A stretch of 9,454 nt of DNA from an uncultured Hyphomicrobiales bacterium (GTDB taxonomy: Bacteria; Pseudomonadota; Alphaproteobacteria; Rhizobiales; Beijerinckiaceae): positions 1 through 9,454 of the forward strand of contig CAIWVR010000394.1 of assembly GCA_903916165.1 (NCBI GenBank). Direction: 5' to 3'. Below, one piece after another: positions 1 through 6,811 of the stretch. Within the stretch, counting starts at the first letter, position 1; each line of letters starts with the position of its first letter. Made by a program: the position numbers and the translations under genes. The notes beneath the pieces are model-generated. The model had not been told where the DNA came from. It did not search any database and saw only the letters and a program-made list of their open reading frames with translations.

Positions 1-139
1 AAGGCTGCGCGCGTTCAAGATTTGTTCCGGCGTCACTTTGCAGCTGGAGCCTCACTTAAAATATCCTTGGCGCGGCCTTGTGCATGTCGCGCCACACATT
101 CTTTTGGCCTGCGACGGCGATGTTCGTGTGCGCGGGCTC
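1..139. other. Left-edge stretch with no supported gene
   Basis: This stretch lies downstream of alkB and contains no reading frame with a convincing start, ribosome binding site or recognisable product on either strand. It holds a short AT-rich patch near 56-66 but no clear hairpin with a T-run that could terminate alkB. It may be the 5' side of a neighbouring gene outside the window. Confidence 0.5.
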
Positions 140-805
140 TTATCTTTCGCCGCCACAGATGGATGGCGTCGCTTCGCTCGCAATGGCGAACTGGGGTTTC
201 GTCACCCGCCGCAGCGTCAAATTGAGCCGGCCGCCCTGCGGCAGCAGAGTCGAGGTGGCACCCATGATGCGGTCGACCCCGTGGAAGGCGAGGCGCGCCG
301 GGCCTGACAGCATCATCGCGTCGCCCGAGTGCAGTTTGAAGCTCTTGGTAGGTGCCTTGCGCTCCGTTCCGCCGATGCGAAACAGGCAGGTGTCGCCCAG
401 CGACAGCGAGACCACCGGGGCGTCCATCTCCTGCTCGTCGCGATCCTGATGCAGGCCCATGCGGGCCGATGCCTCATAGAAATTCACCAGACAGGCTTCG
501 GGATGCGGCTTGTAGGGCGACAGCTCCTCCCAGGCGCGCAGCGCCAGCGCCGGGATTGTGGGCCAGGGCAGGCCGGTGTCGGGATGGGTCGGCTGGTAGC
601 GATAGCCGCGCGCGCGGTCGGAGACCCAGCCCAGCGCGCCGCAATTGGTCATGCGGACAGAAAATTCTTTCCCCGTGCGCGGCATGCGCGGCGTGAACAG
701 CGGTGCGGCTTTCACGGCCTCGCGCAGGTCGGCGACAAGCGCGTCCTGTTCCTCGCGCGACAGATAACCGGGTGCGTAAATGAGGCCGGGGACGATCTCG
801 TGCAT
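140..805 (-). CDS. alkB: Alpha-ketoglutarate-dependent DNA repair dioxygenase AlkB
   Basis: Fe(II)/2-oxoglutarate dioxygenase of the AlkB family, which oxidatively removes alkyl groups such as 1-methyladenine and 3-methylcytosine from DNA and RNA in the cytoplasm. The 221-residue product is the usual family length. The metal ligands are visible as His119-x-Asp121 (in HQDRDE) and His175 (in LAFHGVD). The 56-residue spacing from His119 to His175 equals that of E. coli AlkB (131 to 187). The 2-oxoglutarate-binding arginines are Arg193 and Arg199 in GGRLNLTLRR. Asp123 sits where the E. coli base-recognition Asp135 is. The ATG at 805 follows GGAG at a spacing of 4. It is co-directional with gpmA, but 182 bp of hairpin repeats separate them, so it is probably transcribed separately or at lower level. 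No Ada-type domain is attached, and no Ada operator was identified. Confidence 0.95.
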   Translation of the reverse strand: MHEIVPGLIYAPGYLSREEQDALVADLREAVKAAPLFTPRMPRTGKEFSVRMTNCGALGWVSDRARGYRYQPTHPDTGLPWPTIPALALRAWEELSPYKPHPEACLVNFYEASARMGLHQDRDEQEMDAPVVSLSLGDTCLFRIGGTERKAPTKSFKLHSGDAMMLSGPARLAFHGVDRIMGATSTLLPQGGRLNLTLRRVTKPQFAIASEATPSICGGER

Positions 806-823
806 GGGGCTCCACTCGCGTGT

Positions 824-880
824 CGCCTTCTCCCGCTCTGGCGGGAGAAGGTGTCATGCGGAGCATGACGGATGAGGGCG
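824..880 (+). repeat. Intergenic double-hairpin repeat, copy A
   Basis: Two consecutive inverted repeats followed by a conserved tail. The first has arms CCTTCTCCCGC (826-836) and GCGGGAGAAGG (841-851) with a 4-nt loop. The second has arms GTCATGC (853-859) and GCATGAC (863-869) around GGA. The tail is GATGAGGGCG (871-880). Copy B lies in inverted orientation 33 nt away, which gives a BIME/REP-like arrangement between gpmA and alkB. Such elements can act as transcription terminators or mRNA stabilisers, but no function is shown here. Confidence 0.85.
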
Positions 881-913
881 TTTCAACCATCAGACGTTTC
901 GACAGGCGGCCGG

Positions 914-970
914 CGCCCTCACCCGTCTGGCGTCGCCAGCCACCCTCTCCCGCGTCGCGGGAGAGGGGTG
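914..970 (-). repeat. Intergenic double-hairpin repeat, copy B (inverted)
   Basis: Inverted partner of copy A. The main stem pairs CCCTCTCCCG (943-952) with CGGGAGAGGG (958-967). The second stem pairs CTGGCG (927-932) with CGCCAG (934-939). The tail, read on the minus strand, is GGGTGAGGGCG (914-924). The tail and first stem match copy A while the second stem has a different sequence but is still a palindrome, as expected for structure-conserved repeats. It begins 18 nt beyond the gpmA stop and could form the 3' end of the dapB-gpmA mRNA. Confidence 0.85.
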
Positions 971-987
971 CGGCGCACCCGACGCCA

Positions 988-1611
988 TCACGCGTGGTGC
1001 AGGACCATTATCGACGCCACGGTCGAATCCGCATTGAGCTGGTAGACCACCGGCACGCCGGTCTCCAGCTCCATTTTCATGATGCTCACCTTGTCGGCCA
1101 TCTCGAGCACCATCAAAAGCGCGCGCAGCGAATTGCCATGCGCCACGACGATTGTGCGCTCGCCGCGCAGCACGCAGGGCAGGATGTTCTGGCAATAGTA
1201 TGGAAGCACGCGGGCCAGCGTGTCCTTCAGGCTCTCGCCGCCGGGCGGGGGCGTGTCATAGGAGCGCCGCCAGATCATCACCTGCTCCTCGCCCCATTTC
1301 ACGGCCGCCTCGGCCTTGTTGAGGCCCGACAGGTCGCCATAGTCACGTTCGTTGAGCTGGATGTCCTGCACGATCGGCAGCGAGGACTGGCCAAGTTCCG
1401 CCAGCACGAGATCGCAGGTGTCCTGCGCGCGCTTGAGGCCCGAGGTGAAAGCCTTGTCGAAGCTGATGCCGAGCTTCTTGATGTCCTGGCCGGCCTTTTT
1501 GGCCTCCTCGATCCCGACAGGTGTCAGGTCCGGATTCTTCCAGCCGGTGAAAAGATTCTTCAGGTTCCACTCGCTCTGGCCGTGGCGCACGAGCACGAGA
1601 GTGCGGTCCAT
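988..1611 (-). CDS. gpmA: 2,3-bisphosphoglycerate-dependent phosphoglycerate mutase
   Basis: Interconverts 3- and 2-phosphoglycerate in glycolysis and gluconeogenesis in the cytoplasm. The 207-residue protein belongs to the histidine phosphatase superfamily. The phospho-accepting His10 lies in [10 protein letters not shown], the acid/base Glu88 in [11 protein letters not shown], and the second catalytic His158 in VVAHGNS. It is the short form found in many alphaproteobacteria, about 40 residues shorter than the E. coli enzyme. The ATG at 1611 is preceded by AGGAG at a spacing of 6. It starts 29 nt after the dapB stop with no terminator between, so dapB and gpmA are very likely one operon read from the dapB promoter. 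Confidence 0.97.
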   Translation of the reverse strand: MDRTLVLVRHGQSEWNLKNLFTGWKNPDLTPVGIEEAKKAGQDIKKLGISFDKAFTSGLKRAQDTCDLVLAELGQSSLPIVQDIQLNERDYGDLSGLNKAEAAVKWGEEQVMIWRRSYDTPPPGGESLKDTLARVLPYYCQNILPCVLRGERTIVVAHGNSLRALLMVLEMADKVSIMKMELETGVPVVYQLNADSTVASIMVLHHA

Positions 1612-1640
1612 TTTCGCTCCTGTTGGTTGTGAATGTTGCG

Positions 1641-2456
1641 TCAGATGTCGGAGAGGCCGAGCACGTCGGCCATGCTGTAATGGCCGGGCTTGCGGCCATG
1701 CGCCCAGAGCGCTGCCTTGACGGCGCCGCGCGCGAAAATGCCGCGATCCTCGGCGCGGTGGGCGAGTTCGATGCGCTCGCCGGCACCTGCAAAGATGACC
1801 TGATGGTCGCCGACCACCGTGCCGCCGCGTAACGTGGCAAAGCCGATGTCGCCAGCCATGCGTGCGCCGGTGTGCCCGTCGCGCGCACGCACAGAGCGCG
1901 CGGCAAGGTCGATGGCGCTGCCGGCGGCGGCGGCCTCGCCCAGCAGCAAGGCTGTGCCCGACGGCGCATCGACCTTCATGCGGTGATGCATTTCGAGAAT
2001 TTCAATGTCGAAGTCTTCGCCCAGCGTCTGCGCGACCTTCTTCACGAGGCCGGCGAGCAAATTGACCCCAAGGCTCATGTTGCCCGAGCGCACGATGGCG
2101 GCGTGGCGGGCGGCGGCGTCGATCTTCGCAATGTCGGTGGCCGACAGGCCGGTGGTGCCGATGACATGGACGATGCGCGCCTGCGCGGCAAAGCCGGCAT
2201 AGGCGACGGTCGCGGCCGGCGAGGAAAAGTCGATCAGGCCATCTGCCTGCGCCATGGCGGCGAGCGGGTCGGCGGTGATGACGACGCCGAGCTTCCCGGC
2301 ACCCGCAAGCAGGCCCGCGTCCTGTCCGATGGCGCTTGACCCCTCGCGCTCCAGGGCACCCGCCAGAATGGCTCCGGGGGCCTCATGGATCGCCTGGACG
2401 AGCATCCGTCCCATGCGCCCGGCAGCGCCGGCGACGACGAGCCGCATCTCGCTCAT
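1641..2456 (-). CDS. dapB: 4-hydroxy-tetrahydrodipicolinate reductase
   Basis: Reduces 4-hydroxy-tetrahydrodipicolinate to tetrahydrodipicolinate with NAD(P)H, the second dedicated step of the diaminopimelate/lysine pathway. The 271 residues match the family length. The Rossmann dinucleotide loop is GAAGRMG (residues 10-16), and GTTG at 100-103 is the conserved nucleotide-binding segment. The signature [15 protein letters not shown] (about 155-169) holds catalytic His157/His158 and Lys161 and the substrate-binding SGT. The ATG at 2456 follows AAAGGAG at a spacing of 6. It is the first gene of a probable dapB-gpmA operon with its own promoter, separate from the pyrF and brnTA genes upstream. 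Confidence 0.98.
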   Translation of the reverse strand: MSEMRLVVAGAAGRMGRMLVQAIHEAPGAILAGALEREGSSAIGQDAGLLAGAGKLGVVITADPLAAMAQADGLIDFSSPAATVAYAGFAAQARIVHVIGTTGLSATDIAKIDAAARHAAIVRSGNMSLGVNLLAGLVKKVAQTLGEDFDIEILEMHHRMKVDAPSGTALLLGEAAAAGSAIDLAARSVRARDGHTGARMAGDIGFATLRGGTVVGDHQVIFAGAGERIELAHRAEDRGIFARGAVKAALWAHGRKPGHYSMADVLGLSDI

Positions 2457-2491
2457 GAGGAACTCCTTTGAAACCGAAAGCCTGTGCGCGC

Positions 2492-2520
2492 TCTATAGCG
2501 CCCGCGCCGCGCGCTTGCAA
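2492..2520 (-). promoter_or_regulatory. Candidate sigma70-type promoter of dapB
   Basis: Read on the minus strand, a -35 box TTGCAA (2515-2520) and a -10 box TATAGA (2492-2497) are separated by 17 nt. Each matches the housekeeping consensus at 4 of 6 positions. The start point would fall near 2485, leaving a leader of roughly 28 nt that contains the dapB ribosome binding site. It was identified by eye only. Confidence 0.5.
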
Positions 2521-2613
2521 AGGCGGGCTGTCGTTGCGGTCACGCTGGCGTCACAGTTTCCGGATAGGAAGAGTGCAAGTCATTGAGGTTACACCCCTGA
2601 CCAAAATGACCAG

Positions 2614-2643
2614 CGCCGGGCCGGATGTACGCCCGGCGTTTTT
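2614..2643 (+). terminator. Intrinsic terminator oriented on the plus strand
   Basis: A perfect 8-bp GC stem, CGCCGGGC (2614-2621) with GCCCGGCG (2631-2638), has a 9-nt loop and is followed directly by TTTTT (2639-2643). The T-run is on the plus strand. On the minus strand the stem is followed by CTGGTCATTTTGG, a poor terminator. It therefore does not serve brnA, the nearest minus-strand gene, and no plus-strand protein gene lies upstream. It may end an antisense or small RNA, or be a relic. Confidence 0.55.
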
Positions 2644-2648
2644 CGTTG

Positions 2649-2945
2649 TCAGGCGGCCTTGTCGTCCTTGAGCGCCGCTTTCAGAATATCGTTGATCCGC
2701 TGCCGCCAGCCGGGGCCGGATGCTTCGAGCGCCTCAAGCACCTCGGCATCGAGCCGGAGCGACACGAGCTTCTTCGGTGCCTCGATGGTCGGGCGCCCGC
2801 GCGGGCGCTTGAAGACGGATTTTTCGAGGTCGGACATGGCTTCCCAGGGGAGCGCGTTTCTGACATCCTCTTCGGTCCACTCGGGATTTTCAGGGTCGTC
2901 CACTGGGCCTTTGGGATAGAAATCGTCAATTCTCTTTTTCGACAT
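2649..2945 (-). CDS. brnA: BrnA-family antitoxin
   Basis: Antitoxin of a type II BrnT/BrnA system, which binds and neutralises the BrnT ribonuclease toxin and usually represses its own operon. The 98 residues end in a ribbon-helix-helix-like segment with the family pattern VSLRLDAEVLEAL and GPGWRQRIN followed by an Ala/Lys-rich helix. The acidic N-terminal half, with PENPEWTEEDV, is the expected toxin-binding portion. I place the start at the ATG at 2945 because GAGGTG lies 7 nt upstream. An ATG at 2966 would add seven residues but has no such site. The gene overlaps the 3' end of brnT by 20 nt, so the two are translationally coupled in toxin-first order, as usual for this family. Confidence 0.88.
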   Translation of the reverse strand: MSKKRIDDFYPKGPVDDPENPEWTEEDVRNALPWEAMSDLEKSVFKRPRGRPTIEAPKKLVSLRLDAEVLEALEASGPGWRQRINDILKAALKDDKAA

Positions 2946-3183
2946 AACGAAACACCTCGTCATCATGGGCGCGGCGCAGGCTGATGGCGCGAAGGGCGTC
3001 GGCTCGGACCGTATAGATCAGACAGTACCAGCGGCCGTCGATGATACCGTAAGCCCGGGAGCGGGCCTCCGCATGTCGGTGGCTCGACGCAAAACCCCTC
3101 ACGTCCATATCGCCCGCACGCGTGAGCGATATTCCATGTTTGGTGATGTTTTGCCGGTCCTTGTCGGGATCGAACTCAATCAT
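2926..3183 (-). CDS. brnT: BrnT-family ribonuclease toxin
   Basis: Predicted toxin of a BrnT/BrnA module. BrnT proteins have a RelE-like fold and inhibit translation by cleaving RNA. The 85-residue length and layout fit the family: an N-terminal FDPDKDRQNITKHGIS segment (residues 4-19), a central IIDGRWYCLIYTVR strand pair, and the C-terminal LRAISLRRAHDDEV motif (64-77). The region between residues 24 and 45, which usually carries a recognisable DP-containing stretch, is less typical here, so activity cannot be assumed. The ATG at 3183 has no clear ribosome binding site, and the message may be leaderless or weakly translated. It lies between pyrF and dapB, separated from pyrF by a short AT-rich promoter-like region. 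Confidence 0.88.
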   Translation of the reverse strand: MIEFDPDKDRQNITKHGISLTRAGDMDVRGFASSHRHAEARSRAYGIIDGRWYCLIYTVRADALRAISLRRAHDDEVFRYVEKEN

Positions 3184-3238
3184 TTACGTATCACAATAAT
3201 TAAAAAATGTGTAATTGAAATTGCTTTAAAGCAGTGTA
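3184..3238 (-). promoter_or_regulatory. AT-rich promoter/operator region of brnTA
   Basis: This 55-bp gap between pyrF and brnT is strikingly AT-rich compared with the surrounding GC-rich sequence. It contains a perfect 12-bp palindrome, TGCTTTAAAGCA (3222-3233), and TAATTATTG-type sequence just ahead of the brnT ATG. BrnA antitoxins generally repress their own promoter, so the palindrome is a candidate operator. No single -35/-10 pair stands out. Confidence 0.45.
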
Positions 3239-3937
3239 TCAGGCCCCGGCGATCTCCGCGACAATCGCGGCTGCTGCCGCCTTCGGGTCGGCCGCCTGGG
3301 TCACCGGTCGCCCCACGACCAGATAATCCGAGCCTGCGCGGATCGCCTCCGCGGGCGTCATCACGCGCTTCTGGTCGGCGAGCGCCGCGCCGGCAGGACG
3401 GATGCCTGGCGTGACCAGCAGCATGTCGGGTCCGAGCAGGGCACGCATGGCCGCCACCTCTTCCGCCGACAGGATCAGCCCGTGCACGCCGGCCGCCTGC
3501 GCCTGCCTTGCGCGGCGGGCGACGAGGTCCTTCACGCCAGAGGCATAGCCCGCTTCCGCGAGATCGGCATCGTCATAGGAGGTCATGACCGTCACGGCGA
3601 GCAGCTTCATCGGCGAGGTGCCGAGCGCGCCTGCGGCGGCTTTCATCGTCTGCGGAAAGGCGTGGATGGTGAGGAAGGTCGCGCCGATCTGCGCGACCTG
3701 CTCTGTCGCGCGGGCGACGGTGTTGGGAATGTCATGCAGCTTCAGGTCGAGAAAGACCTGCTTGCCCTGGGCGACGAGATCCCTCGCCAGCGCCAGCCCG
3801 CCGCCATAGGTCAGCTCGAGGCCGATCTTGTAGAAGGTCACGGCATCGCCGAGCCGGGCGACCATGGCCTGGGCGGCGGCAGTGTCGGCAAGGTCGAGCG
3901 CGACGATCAGGCGGTCACGGGGCGAGGGCTGGGGCAT
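3239..3937 (-). CDS. pyrF: Orotidine 5'-phosphate decarboxylase
   Basis: Decarboxylates OMP to UMP, the last step of de novo pyrimidine synthesis, as a cytoplasmic TIM-barrel dimer. The catalytic signature [10 protein letters not shown] begins at Asp64 and gives Asp64, Lys66 and Asp69. The N-terminal [10 protein letters not shown], the FYKIGLEL strand and the phosphate-binding VTPGIRP and VVGRPVT segments are all present. I choose the ATG at 3937 (232 residues), which starts just before RDRLIVALD as in most homologues and has GGA about 8 nt upstream. An in-frame ATG at 3976 would give 245 residues. The gene follows the methyltransferase by 71 nt with no obvious terminator and may share its transcript. 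Confidence 0.97.
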   Translation of the reverse strand: MPQPSPRDRLIVALDLADTAAAQAMVARLGDAVTFYKIGLELTYGGGLALARDLVAQGKQVFLDLKLHDIPNTVARATEQVAQIGATFLTIHAFPQTMKAAAGALGTSPMKLLAVTVMTSYDDADLAEAGYASGVKDLVARRARQAQAAGVHGLILSAEEVAAMRALLGPDMLLVTPGIRPAGAALADQKRVMTPAEAIRAGSDYLVVGRPVTQAADPKAAAAAIVAEIAGA

Positions 3938-4008
3938 GGTTCCATCCGAAAACAGCGAGGACGGCACCTGATGCACCGCCGCGCCGCCTCTGTCGAGTGT
4001 GACGGCGC

Positions 4009-4875
4009 CTAGCGGTCGCGCAGTTTCTTGGCGCGGGCCCGGCTGGCGTGCTCTTCGAGCAGGATAACCTTCTCCAGCGCGGTCTTTTCCTTGCGCAGGC
4101 GGATTTCGTTGCCGACCCTGTCGCGGGTTTCGCGAAAATCGAGTTTCATGCGATCGGCGCGCGCCTTCAGCTTCAGGATCACGCCTGCTCCGGCGCGCGT
4201 CTTGACCACGGTCTCAGTGCCCGAGCGGTAGATCCACACGCGTGCAGGCGGCAGGTTCAGCCAGACATGGGCGGACACTTCCGAGGTGAAGGCGACGACA
4301 GGATGACCGCCCTTGGGCTTTTTCGGCATGGGCGAGGCGAGCCCATAGGTGAATTGCACGAAACGGCCGTCGGGCGGCATCAGGGAAAAGGCGTCGGCCA
4401 GCAGGTCGAGGCGCTGGCTGTCGGGCATGTTGAGCAGCGGCAGGCTGGAGACGACGGTCGCAACGGGCTGGTCAATCTTGCCGGCCAGCGTCTCGCTCAG
4501 CCGAAAGGCGTCGCCCTGAATGACTTTCGAGCGGGGATAGCGTCGCTCCAGCAGCCTGCAGAAGGCCGCATCATATTCCACGAGCACGAGACGCTCGGGC
4601 GCAACGCCGCGCTGGATGAGCGCTTCCGTCACAGGTCCGGTGCCCGGACCGAGCTCCACGACGAGCCCTTCGCCCAGCGGATCAATATGACGGGCCATGG
4701 CGGCGGCGAGAAAGCGACCGGACGGCGACACGGCACCGGTGGCCATGGGATTGTCGAACCAGGCGCGAATGAAACGCGCCTCGTCGGCAAGCCCTGCCCT
4801 TGGGAGTCCACCATCGGTCGGGCTTTTCACCCTGCTACGCCCGTTGAGAGGGGCGCTTTTCTGGATTGGACGCAA
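4009..4875 (-). CDS. pmtA: PmtA-like phospholipid N-methyltransferase
   Basis: Class I SAM-dependent methyltransferase. The best family fit is PmtA, which methylates phosphatidylethanolamine stepwise to phosphatidylcholine at the inner membrane. Supporting features are [18 protein letters not shown] before the fold (35-52), the SAM loop VELGPGTG (73-80), the acidic strand end LVLVEYD (96-102), SSLPLLNMP (143-151), [13 protein letters not shown] (172-184) and [10 protein letters not shown] (207-216), all in the order seen in rhizobial PmtA. It has about 70 extra residues at the C-terminus, charged and probably helical ([19 protein letters not shown]). It has no ATG: the start is TTG at 4875 after GGGGTGA, or possibly GTG at 4830 (273 residues). 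A KsgA-like rRNA methylase is the alternative reading. Confidence 0.65.
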   Translation of the reverse strand: MRPIQKSAPLNGRSRVKSPTDGGLPRAGLADEARFIRAWFDNPMATGAVSPSGRFLAAAMARHIDPLGEGLVVELGPGTGPVTEALIQRGVAPERLVLVEYDAAFCRLLERRYPRSKVIQGDAFRLSETLAGKIDQPVATVVSSLPLLNMPDSQRLDLLADAFSLMPPDGRFVQFTYGLASPMPKKPKGGHPVVAFTSEVSAHVWLNLPPARVWIYRSGTETVVKTRAGAGVILKLKARADRMKLDFRETRDRVGNEIRLRKEKTALEKVILLEEHASRARAKKLRDR

Positions 4876-4901
4876 TGTTTCACCCCGGTAACGCGGTGGT
4901 A

Positions 4902-4931
4902 ATCATCTGCCCACAACGCTCGCAACGTCAA
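4902..4931 (-). promoter_or_regulatory. Candidate promoter of the pmtA-pyrF genes
   Basis: On the minus strand TTGACG (4926-4931, 5 of 6 matches to the -35 consensus) and GATGAT (4902-4907, 4 of 6 to the -10) are 18 nt apart in the 94-bp dnaJ-pmtA gap. This would let pmtA and pyrF be expressed without the heat-shock promoter. It is by-eye evidence with a weak -10. Confidence 0.35.
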
Positions 4932-4969
4932 GAAAGTGTCATGATCCTAGCTCACCCCTCGCGTGCAGG

Positions 4970-6103
4970 CTATTGGGCACCTGTCAAAAACTCCTTCATC
5001 TTGGCAAAAAAGCCCGATGATTCCGGATGTGTCGTGTTGGATGATTCAGTTTCGAACTCGGAGAGGAGTTCGCGCTGGCGCTTGGTGAGGTTTTGCGGCG
5101 TTTCGACATTGGCCTGGATATAGAGGTCGCCGAAATCGCGCGTGCGCAGCACTGGCATGCCCTTGCTCTTCAGCTTGAACTGCTTGCCCGACTGCGTGCC
5201 CTCGGGGATCTTCACCTTGGCTTCCGAGCCATTCACCGTATGAACGGTGAATTCTCCGCCAAGCGCCGCCTGCACCATCGAAATGGGCACGCGGCAGAAC
5301 AGGTCGGCCCCGTCGCGCTGGAAGAAGGGATGGGCCTTCATCGACAGGAAAATATAAAGATCGCCCGCCGGACCGCCGCGCAGGCCGGATTCGCCCTCGC
5401 CTGCAAGGCGGATGCGGGTGCCGTCCTCGACCCCGGGTGGAATATTGACCGACAGCGAGCGCTCGCGCGTCACGCGGCCAGCGCCGCGACAGGCGTCGCA
5501 GGGATTATCGATCATCTCGCCACGACCCTGGCAGGTCGGGCAGGTGCGTTCGATGGCAAAAAAGCCCTGCTGCGCGCGCACGCGTCCGGCACCGCCGCAG
5601 GTGGTACAGGCTTTCGGCTTGGAGCCGGGCTTGGCACCCGCGCCCGTGCAGGCCTCGCAGGTCATCAGGCTCGGCACCTTGATGGTCGCGGTCTTGCCAT
5701 TGAAGGCGTCTTCCAGCGTGATTTCCAGATTGTAGCGCAGGTCATTGCCGCGCTCGCGGCCATTGGCGCGCCCGCGCCGGCCGCCGCCGCCCATCATGTC
5801 GCCGAAGAGATCGTCGAAAATATCCGACATCGAGGAGCCAAAGCCATCGCCCATGCCGCCGCCGCCCGCGCCGCCGTTCTCGAAAGCCGCATGCCCAAAG
5901 CGATCATAGGCCGCGCGCTTCTGGCCATCGGAGAGGCACTGATAGGCCTCGTTGATCTCCTTGAAGCGAACCTCCGCCGTGTGGTCGCCGGGATTCTTGT
6001 CGGGATGGAACTGCATCGCGAGCTTGCGGAAGGCAGCCTTCATTTCGGCTTCGGTCGCCGTGCGGCTCACGCCAAGCGTTTCGTAGAAGTCAGCTTTGGC
6101 CAT
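4970..6103 (-). CDS. dnaJ: Chaperone protein DnaJ (Hsp40)
   Basis: Co-chaperone that stimulates DnaK ATPase activity and delivers unfolded clients in the cytoplasm. The 377 residues show the full class A architecture: a J domain (about 1-70) with HPD at 33-35; a Gly-rich region (about 77-115); a zinc domain with four CxxCxGxG repeats starting at Cys149, Cys166, Cys188 and Cys202; then the two beta-sandwich substrate-binding domains and dimerisation tail. The ATG at 6103 ([12 protein letters not shown]) is the family start. Unusually, dnaJ does not follow dnaK directly. Its first 14 nt overlap the end of hepT, and its weak ribosome binding site (AAGAAG) lies inside hepT, so its translation may be coupled to the toxin gene. 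Confidence 0.98.
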   Translation of the reverse strand: MAKADFYETLGVSRTATEAEMKAAFRKLAMQFHPDKNPGDHTAEVRFKEINEAYQCLSDGQKRAAYDRFGHAAFENGGAGGGGMGDGFGSSMSDIFDDLFGDMMGGGGRRGRANGRERGNDLRYNLEITLEDAFNGKTATIKVPSLMTCEACTGAGAKPGSKPKACTTCGGAGRVRAQQGFFAIERTCPTCQGRGEMIDNPCDACRGAGRVTRERSLSVNIPPGVEDGTRIRLAGEGESGLRGGPAGDLYIFLSMKAHPFFQRDGADLFCRVPISMVQAALGGEFTVHTVNGSEAKVKIPEGTQSGKQFKLKSKGMPVLRTRDFGDLYIQANVETPQNLTKRQRELLSEFETESSNTTHPESSGFFAKMKEFLTGAQ

Positions 6104-6461
6104 GGGTCTTCTTGTCGTTGTCGAGAATTGTGTTGAGGCGTTCGATCAGCACAGGCAAATCTATGCTCACCGTGTCCCAGATCACATCAAAGCGAAGGAG
6201 GAAGTAGCCATGCGCGATTCGATTGCGCATGCCGCGCATACTTTCCAAGTGCAATTCCGAGAGCGTCTCTCGGAATTCGGGATGCTCGGCAACAATCCGT
6301 GACGCAAGTTTTCCAACCAGGAAGAGGCTCATCGCGACAGCTTGTTTCGTTTTCTCATCGGCAAAAAAATCTTCCCGATCATAACCCTCCACGAAAGAGA
6401 CCGCCCAAAAAGCGGACTGACGCATTTGGTCAAGCAAGACGTGGGGATCTTTGTTCGTCAT
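6090..6461 (-). CDS. hepT: HepT-like HEPN-domain (DUF86) toxin
   Basis: HEPN-family protein of the HepT/DUF86 type, normally an RNase toxin paired with an MNT nucleotidyltransferase antitoxin. The 123 residues are predicted mostly helical. The hallmark RNase motif R-x4-H-x-Y is intact as Arg79, His84 and Tyr86 in RNRIAHGY. In characterised MntA-HepT pairs this Tyr is the residue adenylylated by the antitoxin. The ATG at 6461 overlaps the partner's stop in an ATGA (6458-6461), the usual coupled arrangement. The C-terminal residues DKKTHGQS are encoded by sequence that also forms the dnaJ ribosome binding site and start codon. GC content is visibly lower than in dnaK and dnaJ, suggesting acquisition. 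Confidence 0.88.
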   Translation of the reverse strand: MTNKDPHVLLDQMRQSAFWAVSFVEGYDREDFFADEKTKQAVAMSLFLVGKLASRIVAEHPEFRETLSELHLESMRGMRNRIAHGYFLLRFDVIWDTVSIDLPVLIERLNTILDNDKKTHGQS

Positions 6462-6751
6462 AGGGGCGCGGCCTCCGCGACCACATTCGACCGGTACTGA
6501 ACTGGCAACTCCTCTGCCGATAAAACCTGAACAGGGATGCCGAGCAATTGCTCAAGCTCAAATTCCAGACCGCCTAAAGTGAACAGGGTGGTTCCCGGGA
6601 AGATATCAACCAGCAGATCCAGATCGCTCTCGTCCGTGTCGTCGCCATGAAGCACGGAACCAAAGACGCGCGGGTTCGCGATTGTGGGGTAGCGTTGGAA
6701 CGCCTCCCGCACCGCTTCGCGATTTTTCTCCAGCGCAATCGACGGCTTCAC
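6458..6751 (-). CDS. mntA: MNT-domain nucleotidyltransferase antitoxin (MntA-like)
   Basis: Minimal nucleotidyltransferase expected to counteract HepT, in known cases by adding AMP to the HEPN tyrosine. The 97-residue protein has the family motif GSx10DxD: Gly31-Ser32, then Asp43-Leu-Asp45 in SDLDLLVD. The C-terminal part follows the family ([14 protein letters not shown], then [13 protein letters not shown]). At residue 75, in IPVQVLS, it has Gln where these proteins usually carry the third metal-binding acidic residue (VDV/VDL), so catalysis may be impaired. The start is a GTG at 6751, since no in-frame ATG lies nearby, and the ribosome binding site is poor. It begins only 34 nt after the terminator-like hairpin that follows dnaK, leaving little room for its own promoter. 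It should not be confused with the manganese transporter also called MntA. Confidence 0.85.
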   Translation of the reverse strand: MKPSIALEKNREAVREAFQRYPTIANPRVFGSVLHGDDTDESDLDLLVDIFPGTTLFTLGGLEFELEQLLGIPVQVLSAEELPVQYRSNVVAEAAPL

Positions 6752-6785
6752 GTGTCGCTCAAGCCCCGCTTCCAGACATAAAAGA

Positions 6786-6811
6786 GGCGGGCGGGAAAAA
6801 TCCCGCCCGCC
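6786..6811 (-). terminator. Terminator-like hairpin after dnaK
   Basis: A perfect 11-bp stem pairs positions 6786-6796 with 6801-6811 (GGCGGGCGGGA and its complement) around a 4-nt loop. On the minus strand it is followed by TCTTTT, so it fits a moderately strong intrinsic terminator ending or attenuating the dnaK message 12 nt or so past its stop codon. It could alternatively stabilise the 3' end of dnaK mRNA after processing, leaving dnaJ less abundant. Confidence 0.7.

Noticed and set aside
40..75. Minus-strand mini-frame encoding MHKAAPRIF downstream of alkB
   Set aside because: It has nine codons, no ribosome binding site and no context.
820..1632. 270-codon plus-strand frame across the repeats and gpmA
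   Set aside because: It begins inside hairpin repeat A and runs antisense to GpmA. No ribosome binding site or domain is evident.
1343..1969. Minus-strand 208-codon frame spanning the dapB/gpmA junction
   Set aside because: It overlaps both well-supported genes in another frame and consists of Ala/Arg/Pro/Ser-rich shadow sequence.
4048..4902. Plus-strand frame opposite the methyltransferase
   Set aside because: It mirrors a gene with clear SAM-binding motifs and shows no motif of its own.
5093..6136. 347-codon plus-strand frame opposite dnaJ
   Set aside because: It covers the DnaJ coding sequence on the other strand and is low-complexity Ala/Gly/Arg/His-rich, typical of a shadow frame.
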